From Haloplanus sp. XH21 (GTDB lineage: Archaea; Halobacteriota; Halobacteria; Halobacteriales; Haloferacaceae), in NCBI RefSeq assembly GCF_023276355.1, contig NZ_JALLPL010000001.1, forward strand, positions 62,001 through 126,000: a stretch of DNA of 64,000 nt. The letters are read 5' to 3'. Positions 27,897-37,175 of this stretch are shown here, piece after piece. Both the position numbers and the translations under genes were made by a program. Each line of letters opens with the position of its first letter. Within the stretch, counting starts at the first letter, position 1. The notes below the pieces were generated by a model. It saw only the letters and a list, made by a program, of their open reading frames with translations. It had not been told where the DNA came from and ran no database searches.

Positions 27897-29768
27897 ATGA
27901 ACATCGTACCCGATACGAGTGCGGTTATCGACGGACGCGTCTCCGAGCGCGTCGAATCGGGGATCTACGAGGGGGCGACGATCACCGTCCCCGAGGCCGT
28001 CGTTGGCGAACTCGAATGGCAGGCCAACGAGGGCCACGACACCGGCTGGGAGGGCATCGAGGAGTTACAGCGCCTCGTCGAACTCGCCGAGACCGGCGAC
28101 ATCTCCATCGACTACTACGGCGAGCGCCCGAGTGCCGGGCAGAAACGCGAGGCCGACGAGGGCGAGATCGACGCCATCGTCCGCGACGTGGCCTCGGATC
28201 TCGACGCGACGCTCCTGACGAGCGACGTGGTGCAGGCCGAAGTGAGTCGGGCGAAGGGTCTCGATGTCGAGTACGTTGAACCCCGCGGGCGCGACGCCGA
28301 GGGCCTCGAAATCGAGTCCTTCTTCGACGAGACGACGATGAGCGTCCACCTCCGCGCCGGGTCGAAGCCGAAGGCCAAGCGTGGCGACATCGGCGACATG
28401 CATTACCAGGTCATCGGCGACGAGGTGACCACGGAAGCGGAGATGAAGGAGTTCGCCCACGACGTCAAGGAGACGGCGCGGGCGAGTCCGGACGGCTTCA
28501 TCGAACTCGACGAACCGGGAATGACCATCGTCCAGTTCCGGTCGTACCGCATCGCCATCGCCCGGCCGCCTTTCGCCGACGGGTTCGAGATCACCGCCGT
28601 CCGTCCCATCGTCAAGACCGAACTCGACGACTACGAGTTCGCGGACGAACTCAAAGACCGCCTGCTCGAACGCCAGCGTGGCGTGCTCATCTCCGGCGCG
28701 CCCGGCGCCGGGAAGTCCACGTTCGCCCAGGCCGTCGCGGAGTTCCTCTCCAGTCACGACAACGCGGTGAAGACGATGGAGAAACCGCGCGACCTGCAGG
28801 TCGGGCCGGACATCACACAGTACACCGCCCTCGGCGGCGACATGGCCAAGACGGCCGACTCGCTGCTGCTGGTCCGACCGGACTACACCATCTACGACGA
28901 GGTGCGCAAGACCGACGACTTCGAGGTGTTCGCCGACATGCGCCTCGCCGGCGTCGGCATGGTCGGCGTCGTCCACGCCACCCGCGCCATCGACGCCCTC
29001 CAGCGACTCGTCGGCCGCGTCGAACTCGGCATGATCCCGCAGGTGGTCGACACGGTCATCTACATCGAGGCCGGCCGCGTCGAGACCGTCTACGACGTGA
29101 CGACGCAGGTGAAGGTGCCCGAGGGCCTCACCGCCGAGGACCTCGCCCGCCCGGTCATCCAGATCGCCGACTTCGAGACCGGCAAGCCCGCCTACGAAAT
29201 CTACACCTTCAACCGGCAGGTCGTCACCGTTCCCCTCGACGAGGACGGCGAGGAGAGCGAGACGGGCGTCTCCCGCCTCGCGCGCAAGGAGGTCGAACGC
29301 GAGATTCGCTCGATCGCGCGCGGCCACGTCGAAGTCGAACTCAAGGGCCAGAACGAGGCCGTCGTCTACGTCGAGGAAGACGACATCTCCTACGTCATCG
29401 GCAAGGGCGGCGGCCGCATCAGCGACGTCGAGGAGCGACTCGGCCTCAGCATCGACGTGCGCACGCTCGACGAGAAGCCGGGGGGCGGCGGTAGCGGTAG
29501 CGGTGACAGTGGCGGCGAGACGGGCGGCGCCAGACCCGCACAGGAAACCGTCGTGACGCCCGAAGTCACCTCGCGGCACGTCGTCATCGACGTGGCCGAC
29601 AGCGTCGACATCGGCGAGACGGTCGAAGTGCGCGCGGACGGCGACTACCTCTTCACCGCGACGGTGGGTCGCGGCGGCGAGATCCAGGTGTCACGCGGGA
29701 GCGCCATCGCTGACGAACTCGAAGACGCCATCGACCACAAAAAGCGGATCACCGTCGTTCCGGCCTAG
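27897..29768 (+). CDS. PINA-type ATPase (PINc nuclease domain, ATPase, KH domain)
   Basis: A 623-aa protein. Residues 1-130 form a PIN domain (VPDTSAVIDGRV, EGEIDAIVRD, LLTSDVVQAEVS). Residues about 150-400 are a secretion-type/PilT-like AAA ATPase with Walker A SGAPGAGKST near 268. Near 500 lies a KH motif (VIGKGGGRIS), then a Gly/Ser-rich linker and a TRAM-like C-terminal domain. In Sulfolobus, PINA is a hexameric ATPase linked to Holliday-junction processing. I chose ATG 27897 over a TTG six bases earlier. It overlaps the convergent winged-helix gene by 4 bp. Confidence 0.9.
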   Translation: MNIVPDTSAVIDGRVSERVESGIYEGATITVPEAVVGELEWQANEGHDTGWEGIEELQRLVELAETGDISIDYYGERPSAGQKREADEGEIDAIVRDVASDLDATLLTSDVVQAEVSRAKGLDVEYVEPRGRDAEGLEIESFFDETTMSVHLRAGSKPKAKRGDIGDMHYQVIGDEVTTEAEMKEFAHDVKETARASPDGFIELDEPGMTIVQFRSYRIAIARPPFADGFEITAVRPIVKTELDDYEFADELKDRLLERQRGVLISGAPGAGKSTFAQAVAEFLSSHDNAVKTMEKPRDLQVGPDITQYTALGGDMAKTADSLLLVRPDYTIYDEVRKTDDFEVFADMRLAGVGMVGVVHATRAIDALQRLVGRVELGMIPQVVDTVIYIEAGRVETVYDVTTQVKVPEGLTAEDLARPVIQIADFETGKPAYEIYTFNRQVVTVPLDEDGEESETGVSRLARKEVEREIRSIARGHVEVELKGQNEAVVYVEEDDISYVIGKGGGRISDVEERLGLSIDVRTLDEKPGGGGSGSGDSGGETGGARPAQETVVTPEVTSRHVVIDVADSVDIGETVEVRADGDYLFTATVGRGGEIQVSRGSAIADELEDAIDHKKRITVVPA

Positions 29769-30049
29769 TCGCACTCGACGCAGGGCGCGTCGGTGTCGCC
29801 TTTCTGTTTTGCCACCGCGGCCTCGTCGAGCTGGTAGAGGTTCTGTCGTGCGTCGGCGAAGTAGACATCCTCGTCGACGACGCCGATATCCTCGAGTCGT
29901 TCGAGCGCGTATCGGACGGTTCGAGCCGACAGCATCGACTCCTCCACGATCCCCTTCTGGGTCAGTGACCCGTTGTATTCGAGGACCTTGAAAACCAGTT
30001 TCGCGCTCGGGGGAAGGTCGTCCAGACCCTCCTCTTCAGTTCCAGCCAT
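29765..30049 (-). CDS. Winged-helix (MarR-like) regulator
   Basis: A 94-aa protein with a clear winged-helix core: SAKLVFKVLEYNGSLTQKGI, EESMLSARTVRYALERLEDI (recognition helix) and the wing VVDEDVYFADARQNLYQL. The C terminus APCVECD has a lone CxxC. Such single-domain proteins act as transcription regulators; the target is unknown, but the divergent EMC6-like/ABCE1 operon begins 95 bp away. I preferred ATG 30049; a GTG one codon earlier is possible. Confidence 0.82.
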   Translation of the reverse strand: MAGTEEEGLDDLPPSAKLVFKVLEYNGSLTQKGIVEESMLSARTVRYALERLEDIGVVDEDVYFADARQNLYQLDEAAVAKQKGDTDAPCVECD

Positions 30050-30144
30050 CACGTTGATCGAACGGGGCCACCGGCATAAATCTTCACCGACACGGGGTTG
30101 GTCGTATCGAACCCCTTTTCATGTCCGGTGCCGGAGAGTCGTGT

Positions 30145-30459
30145 ATGGCTACGGAAACGCAAACCGGTCTCACGGGGCACGTTCGCGGGGTGACGGTCAC
30201 CACGCTGGCCTGTCTCGCCGGCGTCGCCGCGGCGGTCGTCTCCGCCGCCGTCGTCGGGACTGGCCCGGAGGCAGCGAGCAGCGTGCGGACGCTCGCGTTC
30301 CTGGTCGCGGCCATCGCCGGCCAGTACCCCCTGCTGAAGGCCGTCGGCGTCGACGTATCGGAGTTCGGCGCGAAAGACCACCTCTACGTGGCGTTTATGA
30401 CGTTCTCGCTCTGGTTCGTCTCGTTCGCCATCCTGCTCACTACCGGCGCGTCCCTCTGA
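30145..30459 (+). CDS. EMC6-like small membrane protein
   Basis: A 104-aa protein with three hydrophobic segments (VTVTTLACLAGVAAAVVSAA, RTLAFLVAAIAGQYPLLKAV, and YVAFMTFSLWFVSFAILLTT). The last block is highly typical of haloarchaeal proteins annotated as EMC6-like, relatives of the ER membrane complex subunit that helps insert membrane proteins. Its stop codon is 2 bp from the ABCE1 start, so the two form an operon. The membrane-insertion role is inferred from distant family relationship. Confidence 0.75.
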   Translation: MATETQTGLTGHVRGVTVTTLACLAGVAAAVVSAAVVGTGPEAASSVRTLAFLVAAIAGQYPLLKAVGVDVSEFGAKDHLYVAFMTFSLWFVSFAILLTTGASL

Positions 30460-30461
30460 TC

Positions 30462-32291
30462 ATGGCCCGGGACAGTATCGCGGTCGTCGACCTCGATCGG
30501 TGTCAACCCGACCGCTGTAACTACGAGTGTGCGAACTTCTGCCCCCCGAATCGCACGGGAGAGGAGTGTATCGTCACGCTGGAGGAGCGCCACGACGATC
30601 CCGACCTCTACGAGGGCGGCCCCGAGCAGATCAGCATCTCCGAGGAGCTCTGTCTGGGCGAAACCTGCGGCATCTGCGTCGAGAAATGCCCCTTCGACGC
30701 CATCGAGATCATCAACCTCCCTCAGGAGTTGGAGGACGAACCCATCCACCGCTATGGCGAGAACGCGTTCTCGCTGTACGGCCTGCCGGTGCCCGAATCC
30801 GGCACGGTCACGGGGATGCTCGGTCCGAACGGCATCGGGAAATCCACGGCCGTCCACATCCTGGCCGGCGAAATCCTGCCCAACCTAGGCAACTACGACA
30901 CCGACCCCAACTGGGAAGCGGTCCTCGACCGCTACCGCGGCACGGCGCTCCAGAACTACCTCGAACGCCTGAAGGAAGGCGAGGTGAGCGTCGCCCGCAA
31001 ACCGCAGTACATCGACCGCATCCCCGACCAGTTCGACGGGAAGACCCGGGCGTTGCTGGAGAGGACCGACGAGCGCGGCGTCGTCGACAACCTCATCGAC
31101 CGCCTCTCGATCCGGCCGGTCATCGACCAGCCCATCGACACGCTGTCGGGCGGTGAACTCCAGCGCGTGGCGCTCGCGGCGACGCTCGCCCGCGACGCCG
31201 ACTTCTACTTCCTCGACGAAATCACGCCCTACCTCGACATCGGCCAGCGCGTGACCGCCGCGCGCCTCGTGCGCGAACTCGCCGAGGATGAGGACCGCTC
31301 GATGCTCGTCGTCGAACACGACCTGGCCGTCCTCGACCTGCTCGCCGATACGCTTCACGTCGCCTACGGTGAGCCCGGTGCCTACGGCGTCATCACCGAC
31401 CCCAAATCCGTTCGCAACGGCATCAACGAGTATCTCCAGGGCTACCTCGACAACGAAAACATGCGCATCCGCCCGAACGAGATCACGTTCGAGGAGCACG
31501 CGCCACGGGAGTCCACGACGGGGACACCGCTCGTCGACTATCCCGATCTGACCAAATCCTACGGCGAAGGCGAGTTCTCGCTCGACGTCGAGGGCGGCAC
31601 CATCTACGAGAGCGAAGTCCTGGGCGTCGTCGGCCCGAACGGTATCGGGAAGTCGACGCTGGCGAAACTGTTCGCCGGGTCGCTCGAACCCGACGAGGGC
31701 GAACTCGACTTCAGCCTGGATATCGCGTACAAGCCGCAGTACGTCGAAGTCGACCAGCCGATGCGCGTCGACACGTTCCTCTCCTCGATCACCGACGACT
31801 TCGGCACCTCGTTCTGGAACACCGAAATCGCCCAGCCGCTCCAACTGGAGCGCATCATGGAACAGCAGTTGACGGACCTCTCGGGCGGGGAGCGCCAGCG
31901 CGTCGCCATCGCGGCCTGCCTCTCGGAGGAGGCCGACCTCTACCTGCTCGACGAACCCTCGGCCCACCTCGACGTCGAACAGCGGGTGCAGGCCACGACG
32001 GCCATCCGGCGCTACGCCGAGAACCACGACGCCACGGCGATGGTCATCGACCACGACATCTACATGATCGACCTGCTCGCCGACCGCCTGATGGTCTTCG
32101 ACGGCGAACCCGCCGAACACGGCCACGCCTCGACACCACAGGGCATGCGCTCGGGCATGAACGACTTCCTCGCGGACCTCGACATCACGTTCCGCCGCGA
32201 CGAGCGGACCGGACGTCCCCGCATCAACAAGCCCGACAGCCAGCTCGACCGCAAGCAGAAACGGCAGGGCGAGTACTACTACACGCCGTAA
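30462..32291 (+). CDS. Ribosome recycling ATPase ABCE1 (Rli1)
   Basis: Splits ribosomes after termination. The 609-aa protein has the N-terminal Fe-S domain with cysteines at 14, 19, 23 and 27 and a second cluster (CLGETCGICVEKCPFD, 64-79). It has two ABC modules with Walker A GPNGIGKST (121-129) and a second GPNGIGKST, signatures LSGGELQRVA and LSGGERQRVA, and a hinge. The start CQPDRCNYECANFCP is canonical. It is co-transcribed with the EMC6-like gene. Confidence 0.97.
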   Translation: MARDSIAVVDLDRCQPDRCNYECANFCPPNRTGEECIVTLEERHDDPDLYEGGPEQISISEELCLGETCGICVEKCPFDAIEIINLPQELEDEPIHRYGENAFSLYGLPVPESGTVTGMLGPNGIGKSTAVHILAGEILPNLGNYDTDPNWEAVLDRYRGTALQNYLERLKEGEVSVARKPQYIDRIPDQFDGKTRALLERTDERGVVDNLIDRLSIRPVIDQPIDTLSGGELQRVALAATLARDADFYFLDEITPYLDIGQRVTAARLVRELAEDEDRSMLVVEHDLAVLDLLADTLHVAYGEPGAYGVITDPKSVRNGINEYLQGYLDNENMRIRPNEITFEEHAPRESTTGTPLVDYPDLTKSYGEGEFSLDVEGGTIYESEVLGVVGPNGIGKSTLAKLFAGSLEPDEGELDFSLDIAYKPQYVEVDQPMRVDTFLSSITDDFGTSFWNTEIAQPLQLERIMEQQLTDLSGGERQRVAIAACLSEEADLYLLDEPSAHLDVEQRVQATTAIRRYAENHDATAMVIDHDIYMIDLLADRLMVFDGEPAEHGHASTPQGMRSGMNDFLADLDITFRRDERTGRPRINKPDSQLDRKQKRQGEYYYTP

Positions 32292-32365
32292 CGGGTGGGC
32301 GCGGGGCGTGCGGCGACTGCGGGACGCTCGCAACCATTAACGCGCTCGACGCCGGGGCATTCGAC

Positions 32366-33901
32366 ATGACCGAGGCCGCCGACCTCCTGTTGACGAACGC
32401 GGAGGTACATACGCTCGCCCGCCCCGACGAGACCCACGAGGCGGTCGCCGTCCGCGACGGCCGGATCGTCCGCGTCGGCGACGCCTACGAACTCGACTTC
32501 CTGGCGGGCGTCGGGACGCGGACGGTCGACCTGGGGGGTCGGGTCGTCCTCCCCGGATTCGTCGACGCCCACACTCACCTCGAACTGCTCGGTCGGAAGC
32601 GCGTTCACGCCGACCTCTCGGAGGCGACGAGTCGCGACGAGGCGCTCGGCCGACTGCGGGCCCGCGCCGACGCCGTGGAGGCGGGCGAACCCGTCCTCGG
32701 CTTCGGCTACGACGAGAGCGCGTGGGACGACCGGCGCTATCTCACCCGGGACGCGCTGGACGCCGTCGACGCCGCAGGCCCGGTGGTCGCCGTCCGCGAG
32801 GACCTGCACGTCGCCTCGCTCGACTCGACCGCGCTGGAGCGGTTCGGCGGCGCGTTGCCCGAGTCCGACGTGCGGCGCGAGGCCGGCGAACCGACGGGCG
32901 TCGTCGTGGAGGCCGCAGCCGAGGCACTCCTCGACGCGCTCTCTCCCTCGCGGTCGCAGCTGGACGACCTGCTCCGAGCGGCCCAGCGTCACGCCAACGA
33001 GCGCGGCGTGACGGGCGTCCACGACATGGTGCGGCGCTCCCGGGCGCCGGCCGTCTACCGCGACCTCGACACGGACGGCGACCTCACGCTCCGGGTTCGG
33101 CTCAACTACTGGGCCGACCACCTCGCCGCCCTGCAGGAGACGGGACTGCGCACGAACCACGGCGGCGGGATGGTCGACGTGGGCGCAATCAAGACGTACA
33201 CCGACGGAAGCCTCGGCGGGAGGACGGCCCGACTCAGCGAACCCTACGCCGACGCGCCCGACGAACGGGGCGCGTGGACGGTCGACCCCGACGCGTTCCG
33301 GGACCTACTCGACCGGGCCGAGTCGTCGGGGTTCCAGGTCGCCGCTCACGCCATCGGCGACGAGGCCGTCGACATCGTCACCGGGGCGTTCGCGGAGCGG
33401 GAGGATCCGGGCACGGCCCGCCACCGAATCGAACACGCGGAGCTCGCGAGCGACGACGCCACCGACCGCCTCGCCGAGACCGGCGTCGTCGCGTCGGTTC
33501 AGCCGAACTTCCACCGCTGGGCGGGCGAGTCGGGGCTCTACGCCGACCGACTGGGCGACCGACGGACGAAGACGAACCGCCTGCGCCGACTCGCCGACGC
33601 GGGCGTCCACCTCGCGTTCGGCAGCGACTGCATGCCGCTCGATCCACTCTACGGCGTCCACCAGGCGGTCACCGCGCCAACGGCGGCCCAGCGGCTGGAC
33701 GTGACCGAGGCGCTGCGGGCGTACACGCTGGGGAGCGCGTACGCGGGCTTCGACGAGGACAGACTGGGCACGGTCGAACCGGGCAAATGCGCCGATCTAG
33801 TCGCCGTAGAACGGTCGCCGTGGCAGCAGCCGGACGCCATCGCCGACATCGACGTGGCGCTGACCGTCGTCGACGGCGACGTGGTGTACGACGGAATTTA
33901 A
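32366..33901 (+). CDS. Amidohydrolase family protein (YtcJ-like)
   Basis: A 511-aa metal-dependent hydrolase. The metal motif GFVDAHTHLELLG lies near residue 70, followed by GAIKTYTDGSLGGRTARL (YtcJ type), AAHAIGDEAVDIV, HRIEHAELA and FGSDCMPLDPLYGV. YtcJ-like enzymes hydrolyse amides or formamides of unknown identity. The C-terminal small barrel is complete (DVALTVVDGDVVYDG). pyrF starts 25 bp downstream, but a metabolic link is not obvious. Confidence 0.88.
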   Translation: MTEAADLLLTNAEVHTLARPDETHEAVAVRDGRIVRVGDAYELDFLAGVGTRTVDLGGRVVLPGFVDAHTHLELLGRKRVHADLSEATSRDEALGRLRARADAVEAGEPVLGFGYDESAWDDRRYLTRDALDAVDAAGPVVAVREDLHVASLDSTALERFGGALPESDVRREAGEPTGVVVEAAAEALLDALSPSRSQLDDLLRAAQRHANERGVTGVHDMVRRSRAPAVYRDLDTDGDLTLRVRLNYWADHLAALQETGLRTNHGGGMVDVGAIKTYTDGSLGGRTARLSEPYADAPDERGAWTVDPDAFRDLLDRAESSGFQVAAHAIGDEAVDIVTGAFAEREDPGTARHRIEHAELASDDATDRLAETGVVASVQPNFHRWAGESGLYADRLGDRRTKTNRLRRLADAGVHLAFGSDCMPLDPLYGVHQAVTAPTAAQRLDVTEALRAYTLGSAYAGFDEDRLGTVEPGKCADLVAVERSPWQQPDAIADIDVALTVVDGDVVYDGI

Positions 33902-33925
33902 GGTCTCGCCCCGCCGACTCCGTCC

Positions 33926-34735
33926 ATGACCGCCTTCTTCGACCGCTTGCGCGAGCGCATCGACCGGGTCGACAGCGTCGTGTCGGTGGGTCTGGATGCC
34001 GACCCGGACCGACTCCCGGAGTTCCTTTCCGACCGCGACCTGCCACGGTGGGCGTTCAACCGCCGGATCATCGACGCGACCCACGAACACGCCGCCTGCT
34101 ACAAGCCGAACGCCGCGTTCTACGAGGACGCCAACGGCTGGGGGGCGCTCCGGGAGACGGTGGCCTACGCCCACGGGAAGGACGTGCCCGTTCTCCTCGA
34201 CGCCAAACGCGCCGACATCGGCAACACCTCGCGCCAGTACGCGGAACTGCTCGACACCGTCGACGCCATCACGGTGAATCCCTACATGGGCCGGGACTCG
34301 CTCGACCCCTTTCTCTCGCGCGAGGAGGCGGGCGTGTTCGTCCTCTGTCGCACGTCGAACCCGGGCGGGGCCGACCTGCAGGACCTCGAACTGGAGACGG
34401 GCGAACCCTTGTACCGACGGGTCGCAGCGCTGGCCGACCTCTGGAACGAACACGGCAACGTCGGCCTCGTCGTCGGCGCGACGGCGCCGGAAGAACTCGA
34501 AGCGTTGCGGGCCGAGGTGCCGGACATCCCCTTCCTCGTCCCCGGCGTGGGTGCCCAGGGCGGGGACGCCGAAGCGGCCGTCGAGTACGGCCTCGCCGAC
34601 GGCGTCGGCCTCGTCAACTCCTCGCGGGGAATCATCTTCGCGGGCGAAGACGCCCCCGATGGTGAGGACGCCTACTTCGGCGCCGCAGGCGAGGCGGCCA
34701 AACGGCTCAAGAAACGCCTCAATCAGTACCGGTAG
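33926..34735 (+). CDS. pyrF: Orotidine 5'-phosphate decarboxylase
   Basis: Last step of UMP synthesis. The 269-aa protein belongs to the long OMP decarboxylase group, with SVGLDADPDRLP at the N terminus, the catalytic block LLDAKRADIGNTS (Lys-Asp-x-Lys-like LDAKRADI), YMGRDSLDPFL and the phosphate-binding PFLVPGVGAQGGD and GLVNSSRGIIFAG. pyrE lies 6 kb downstream in the same direction. Its last 13 bp overlap the convergent zinc-finger gene. Confidence 0.95.
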   Translation: MTAFFDRLRERIDRVDSVVSVGLDADPDRLPEFLSDRDLPRWAFNRRIIDATHEHAACYKPNAAFYEDANGWGALRETVAYAHGKDVPVLLDAKRADIGNTSRQYAELLDTVDAITVNPYMGRDSLDPFLSREEAGVFVLCRTSNPGGADLQDLELETGEPLYRRVAALADLWNEHGNVGLVVGATAPEELEALRAEVPDIPFLVPGVGAQGGDAEAAVEYGLADGVGLVNSSRGIIFAGEDAPDGEDAYFGAAGEAAKRLKKRLNQYR

Positions 34736-34893
34736 GGCGGGCCGTCCGACCCGTGGCGCGTCTCGGACGCGCAGTGTGAACACAGCCCCGTCGCGCGGTC
34801 GTAATGCTCGGTGCAGACGAGTGCCCCGCAGTTGTCGCAGGTGTGGCGGGCGACTGCGTTCTCACACACTTGGCACACGCCAGCGACGCTCAT
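34723..34893 (-). CDS. Small treble-clef/zinc-finger protein
   Basis: A 56-aa protein read from the minus strand. It contains CQVCENAVARHTCDNCG, then CTEHYD and CSHCASE, giving eight possible Cys/His ligands for two zinc ions in a B-box/AN1-like arrangement. The end GSDGPPYRY overlaps the pyrF 3' end. Haloarchaeal zinc microproteins of this kind are mostly unassigned. The ATG at 34893 is the only start before the first finger. Confidence 0.75.
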   Translation of the reverse strand: MSVAGVCQVCENAVARHTCDNCGALVCTEHYDRATGLCSHCASETRHGSDGPPYRY

Positions 34894-35016
34894 AGTTGGT
34901 GTAGGGGGCGCGATGCCTTGAGCGTCCGGGCGAGATACTTCGGGCGTTCCACCAGTCGCGACTCACCCCACCGAACCGACGATCAGAGTTACAGTCGTGG
35001 ACGACGGAGGGAGACC

Positions 35017-35499
35017 GTGGACCGGGACCGACTCGTGTTTGGGCTGTCGGCCGTGTTCGCCGGCATCACCGTCGTACTGGTGGTGCTCGCGTTCGCCCGC
35101 CAGCTATTCCTGCTGTTCCTCGCGCTCCCCTTCGGGGCGACATCGTACATCATGTGGCAACACGCGACGGGACGGTTAGCGGACCGGGCCCGGCGAACGA
35201 CTCGACGGACGGGACGGACGCGGCGGGCCTCGTCCCGAGAGCGACGGGCGCCGGGCGGATTCGGCGCGACGGCCGGCGGCACGGGATCTCGAACCAGAGA
35301 GCGGAGCGCGGGCACGCGCGACTCGGTGCTGACTCGACGCGAGGCCTACGAGACGCTGGATCTCGACTCCGATGCGGGCGAGGAAGCGGTACGGCGAGCG
35401 TACCGCGCGAAAGTCAAGGACGTCCATCCCGACGCCGACGGGGGCGACGAGGAGGCGTTCAAGCGGGTGAACCGGGCGTACGAGCGCCTACAGGAGTGA
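35017..35499 (+). CDS. Membrane-anchored DnaJ-domain protein
   Basis: A 160-aa protein starting at GTG 35017. Residues 6-45 hold two hydrophobic helices (VFGLSAVFAGITVVLVVLAF, LFLLFLALPFGATSYIMW), residues 50-105 an Arg/Gly-rich basic linker, and residues 107-160 a J domain with the VHPDADGG motif. It would recruit DnaK/Hsp70 to the membrane. The J domain at the C terminus with no client-binding region marks it as a class-III-type J protein. Confidence 0.88.
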   Translation: MDRDRLVFGLSAVFAGITVVLVVLAFARQLFLLFLALPFGATSYIMWQHATGRLADRARRTTRRTGRTRRASSRERRAPGGFGATAGGTGSRTRERSAGTRDSVLTRREAYETLDLDSDAGEEAVRRAYRAKVKDVHPDADGGDEEAFKRVNRAYERLQE

Positions 35500-35580
35500 C
35501 CGCTGCCAGGCTACGAACACTGTGACAACTATACCCACACGACGGAAAGCGTTTTGGCAGGTCACGGCCTAACACGCCCC

Positions 35581-37173
35581 ATGACCGCCGACCGGGCCGT
35601 ACTGCAGGAGGCCCTGGACCGTGGCGAAGAGGAAGGTGGGCCGATCGAGTTCAAGGAACGTCTCTCGCGTGACGTCCACCTGGTCGACGGCCGCATGGAG
35701 AGCCTGGCTGCCCAGTTGCGCCACCGCGTGCTCTCGGGCGACGGCGAGGCGACGTACGTCGTCGGCGTCACGGACGACGGCCGCGTGGCCGGCATCTCCG
35801 CGTCGGCGTTCTCCGAGACGATGGACGTGCTCTCCTTGCTCGCCGAGGAGGCCGGCGCTCATATCGAAGACGTGGAGACGTGGGGCGTCGACGAGGACGG
35901 ACTGGTCGGCGTCGCCACCGTGCGCGAGGGGTCGATCCTCGACACCGACGACTCCCACATCGTCGTCGGCACCGCGGGCCACGTCGACCACGGCAAGAGC
36001 ACGCTGGTCGGCACGCTCGTCACCGGCCAGGCCGACGACGGCGAGGGCGGGACCCGCTCGTATCTCGACGTCCAACCCCACGAGGTGGAACGCGGACTCT
36101 CGGCGGACCTCTCCTACGCCGTCTACGGCTTCGACGGCGACGGCGCGGTCCACCTGGACAACCCCCACCGCAAGACCGACCGCGCACGGGTCGTCGAGGA
36201 GGCCGACCGGCTGGTGTCGTTCGTCGACACCGTCGGCCACGAACCGTGGCTTCGGACGACGATCCGGGGACTGGTCGGCCAGAAACTCGACTACGGGCTG
36301 TTGACCGTCGCCGCAGACGACGGCCCGACCGAGACGACGCGCGAACATCTCGGCATCCTGCTCGCGACCGAACTCCCGACGATGGTCGCCATCACGAAGA
36401 CGGATCTGGTGAGCGACGAGCGGGTTCAGGAGGTCGAACGCGCCGTCGAGCGTCTCCTGCGCGACGTCGAGGAGACGCCGCTCCGCATCGAGCGCCACGG
36501 CGTGAACGCGGCCGCCGAGGAGATCGGCGACGTGGTGCCGATCCTGCAGACCAGCGCCGTCACGGGAACGGGGCTCGACGCCCTCGACGACCTGTTCGAG
36601 CGCCTGCCCAAGACCAACGGCGGCGACGGCGACTTCCGGATGTACATCGATCGCACGTACGCGGTGACGGGCGTCGGCGCCGTCGCCTCCGGCACCGTCA
36701 ACTCCGGCACCGTCGAGGCGGGCGACGACCTCCTGCTCGGCCCGATGCCCGACGGCTCCTTTCGCGAGGTGGAGGTTCGCTCCATCGAGATGCATTACCA
36801 CCGCGTCGACCGCGCGGAGGCGGGCCGCATCGTCGGCATCGCGCTCAAGGGGGTCGACGAGGCCGAGGTGGAACGGGGGATGGTGCTCCTGCCCGCCGAC
36901 GCCGACCCCACGCCCGTCCGCGAGTTCGAGGCCGATGTCGTCGTGCTCAACCATCCGACGCGCATCGGGACGGGCTACGAACCCGTCGTGCATCTGGAGA
37001 CCGTCAGCGAGGCGGCCATCTTCCGGCCCGAGGACGGCCACCTCCTGCCCGGCGACCACGGCACCACGACCGTCGAGTTCAAGTTCCGGCCGTATCTGGT
37101 CGAGGAAGGCCAGCGGTTCGTCTTCCGCGAGGGGCGGAGCAAGGGCGTCGGCACTGTCACCGACATCACGTAA
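35581..37173 (+). CDS. GTPBP1-like translational GTPase family protein
   Basis: A 530-aa GTPase. Residues 1-120 form an N-terminal domain with GDGEATYVVGVTDDGRVAGI. The G domain has GHVDHGKST (133-141), FVDTVGHEPW and ITKTD, and two EF-Tu-type barrels follow (TYAVTGVGAVASGTVNSG; FEADVVVLNHPTRIGTGYEP). This matches the archaeal/eukaryotic GTPBP1 family, linked in eukaryotes to elongation and RNA turnover; the archaeal role is not settled. ATG 35581 is preferred. The next gene starts 2 bp after its stop. Confidence 0.9.
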   Translation: MTADRAVLQEALDRGEEEGGPIEFKERLSRDVHLVDGRMESLAAQLRHRVLSGDGEATYVVGVTDDGRVAGISASAFSETMDVLSLLAEEAGAHIEDVETWGVDEDGLVGVATVREGSILDTDDSHIVVGTAGHVDHGKSTLVGTLVTGQADDGEGGTRSYLDVQPHEVERGLSADLSYAVYGFDGDGAVHLDNPHRKTDRARVVEEADRLVSFVDTVGHEPWLRTTIRGLVGQKLDYGLLTVAADDGPTETTREHLGILLATELPTMVAITKTDLVSDERVQEVERAVERLLRDVEETPLRIERHGVNAAAEEIGDVVPILQTSAVTGTGLDALDDLFERLPKTNGGDGDFRMYIDRTYAVTGVGAVASGTVNSGTVEAGDDLLLGPMPDGSFREVEVRSIEMHYHRVDRAEAGRIVGIALKGVDEAEVERGMVLLPADADPTPVREFEADVVVLNHPTRIGTGYEPVVHLETVSEAAIFRPEDGHLLPGDHGTTTVEFKFRPYLVEEGQRFVFREGRSKGVGTVTDIT

Positions 37174-37175
37174 CC

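Noticed and set aside
35581-35800. AlbA/Schlafen-type DNA-binding domain at the N terminus of the GTPase
   Set aside because: IEFKERL followed by GEATYVVGVTDDGRVAGI looks similar, but GTPBP1-family proteins share this block, so it is family-specific.
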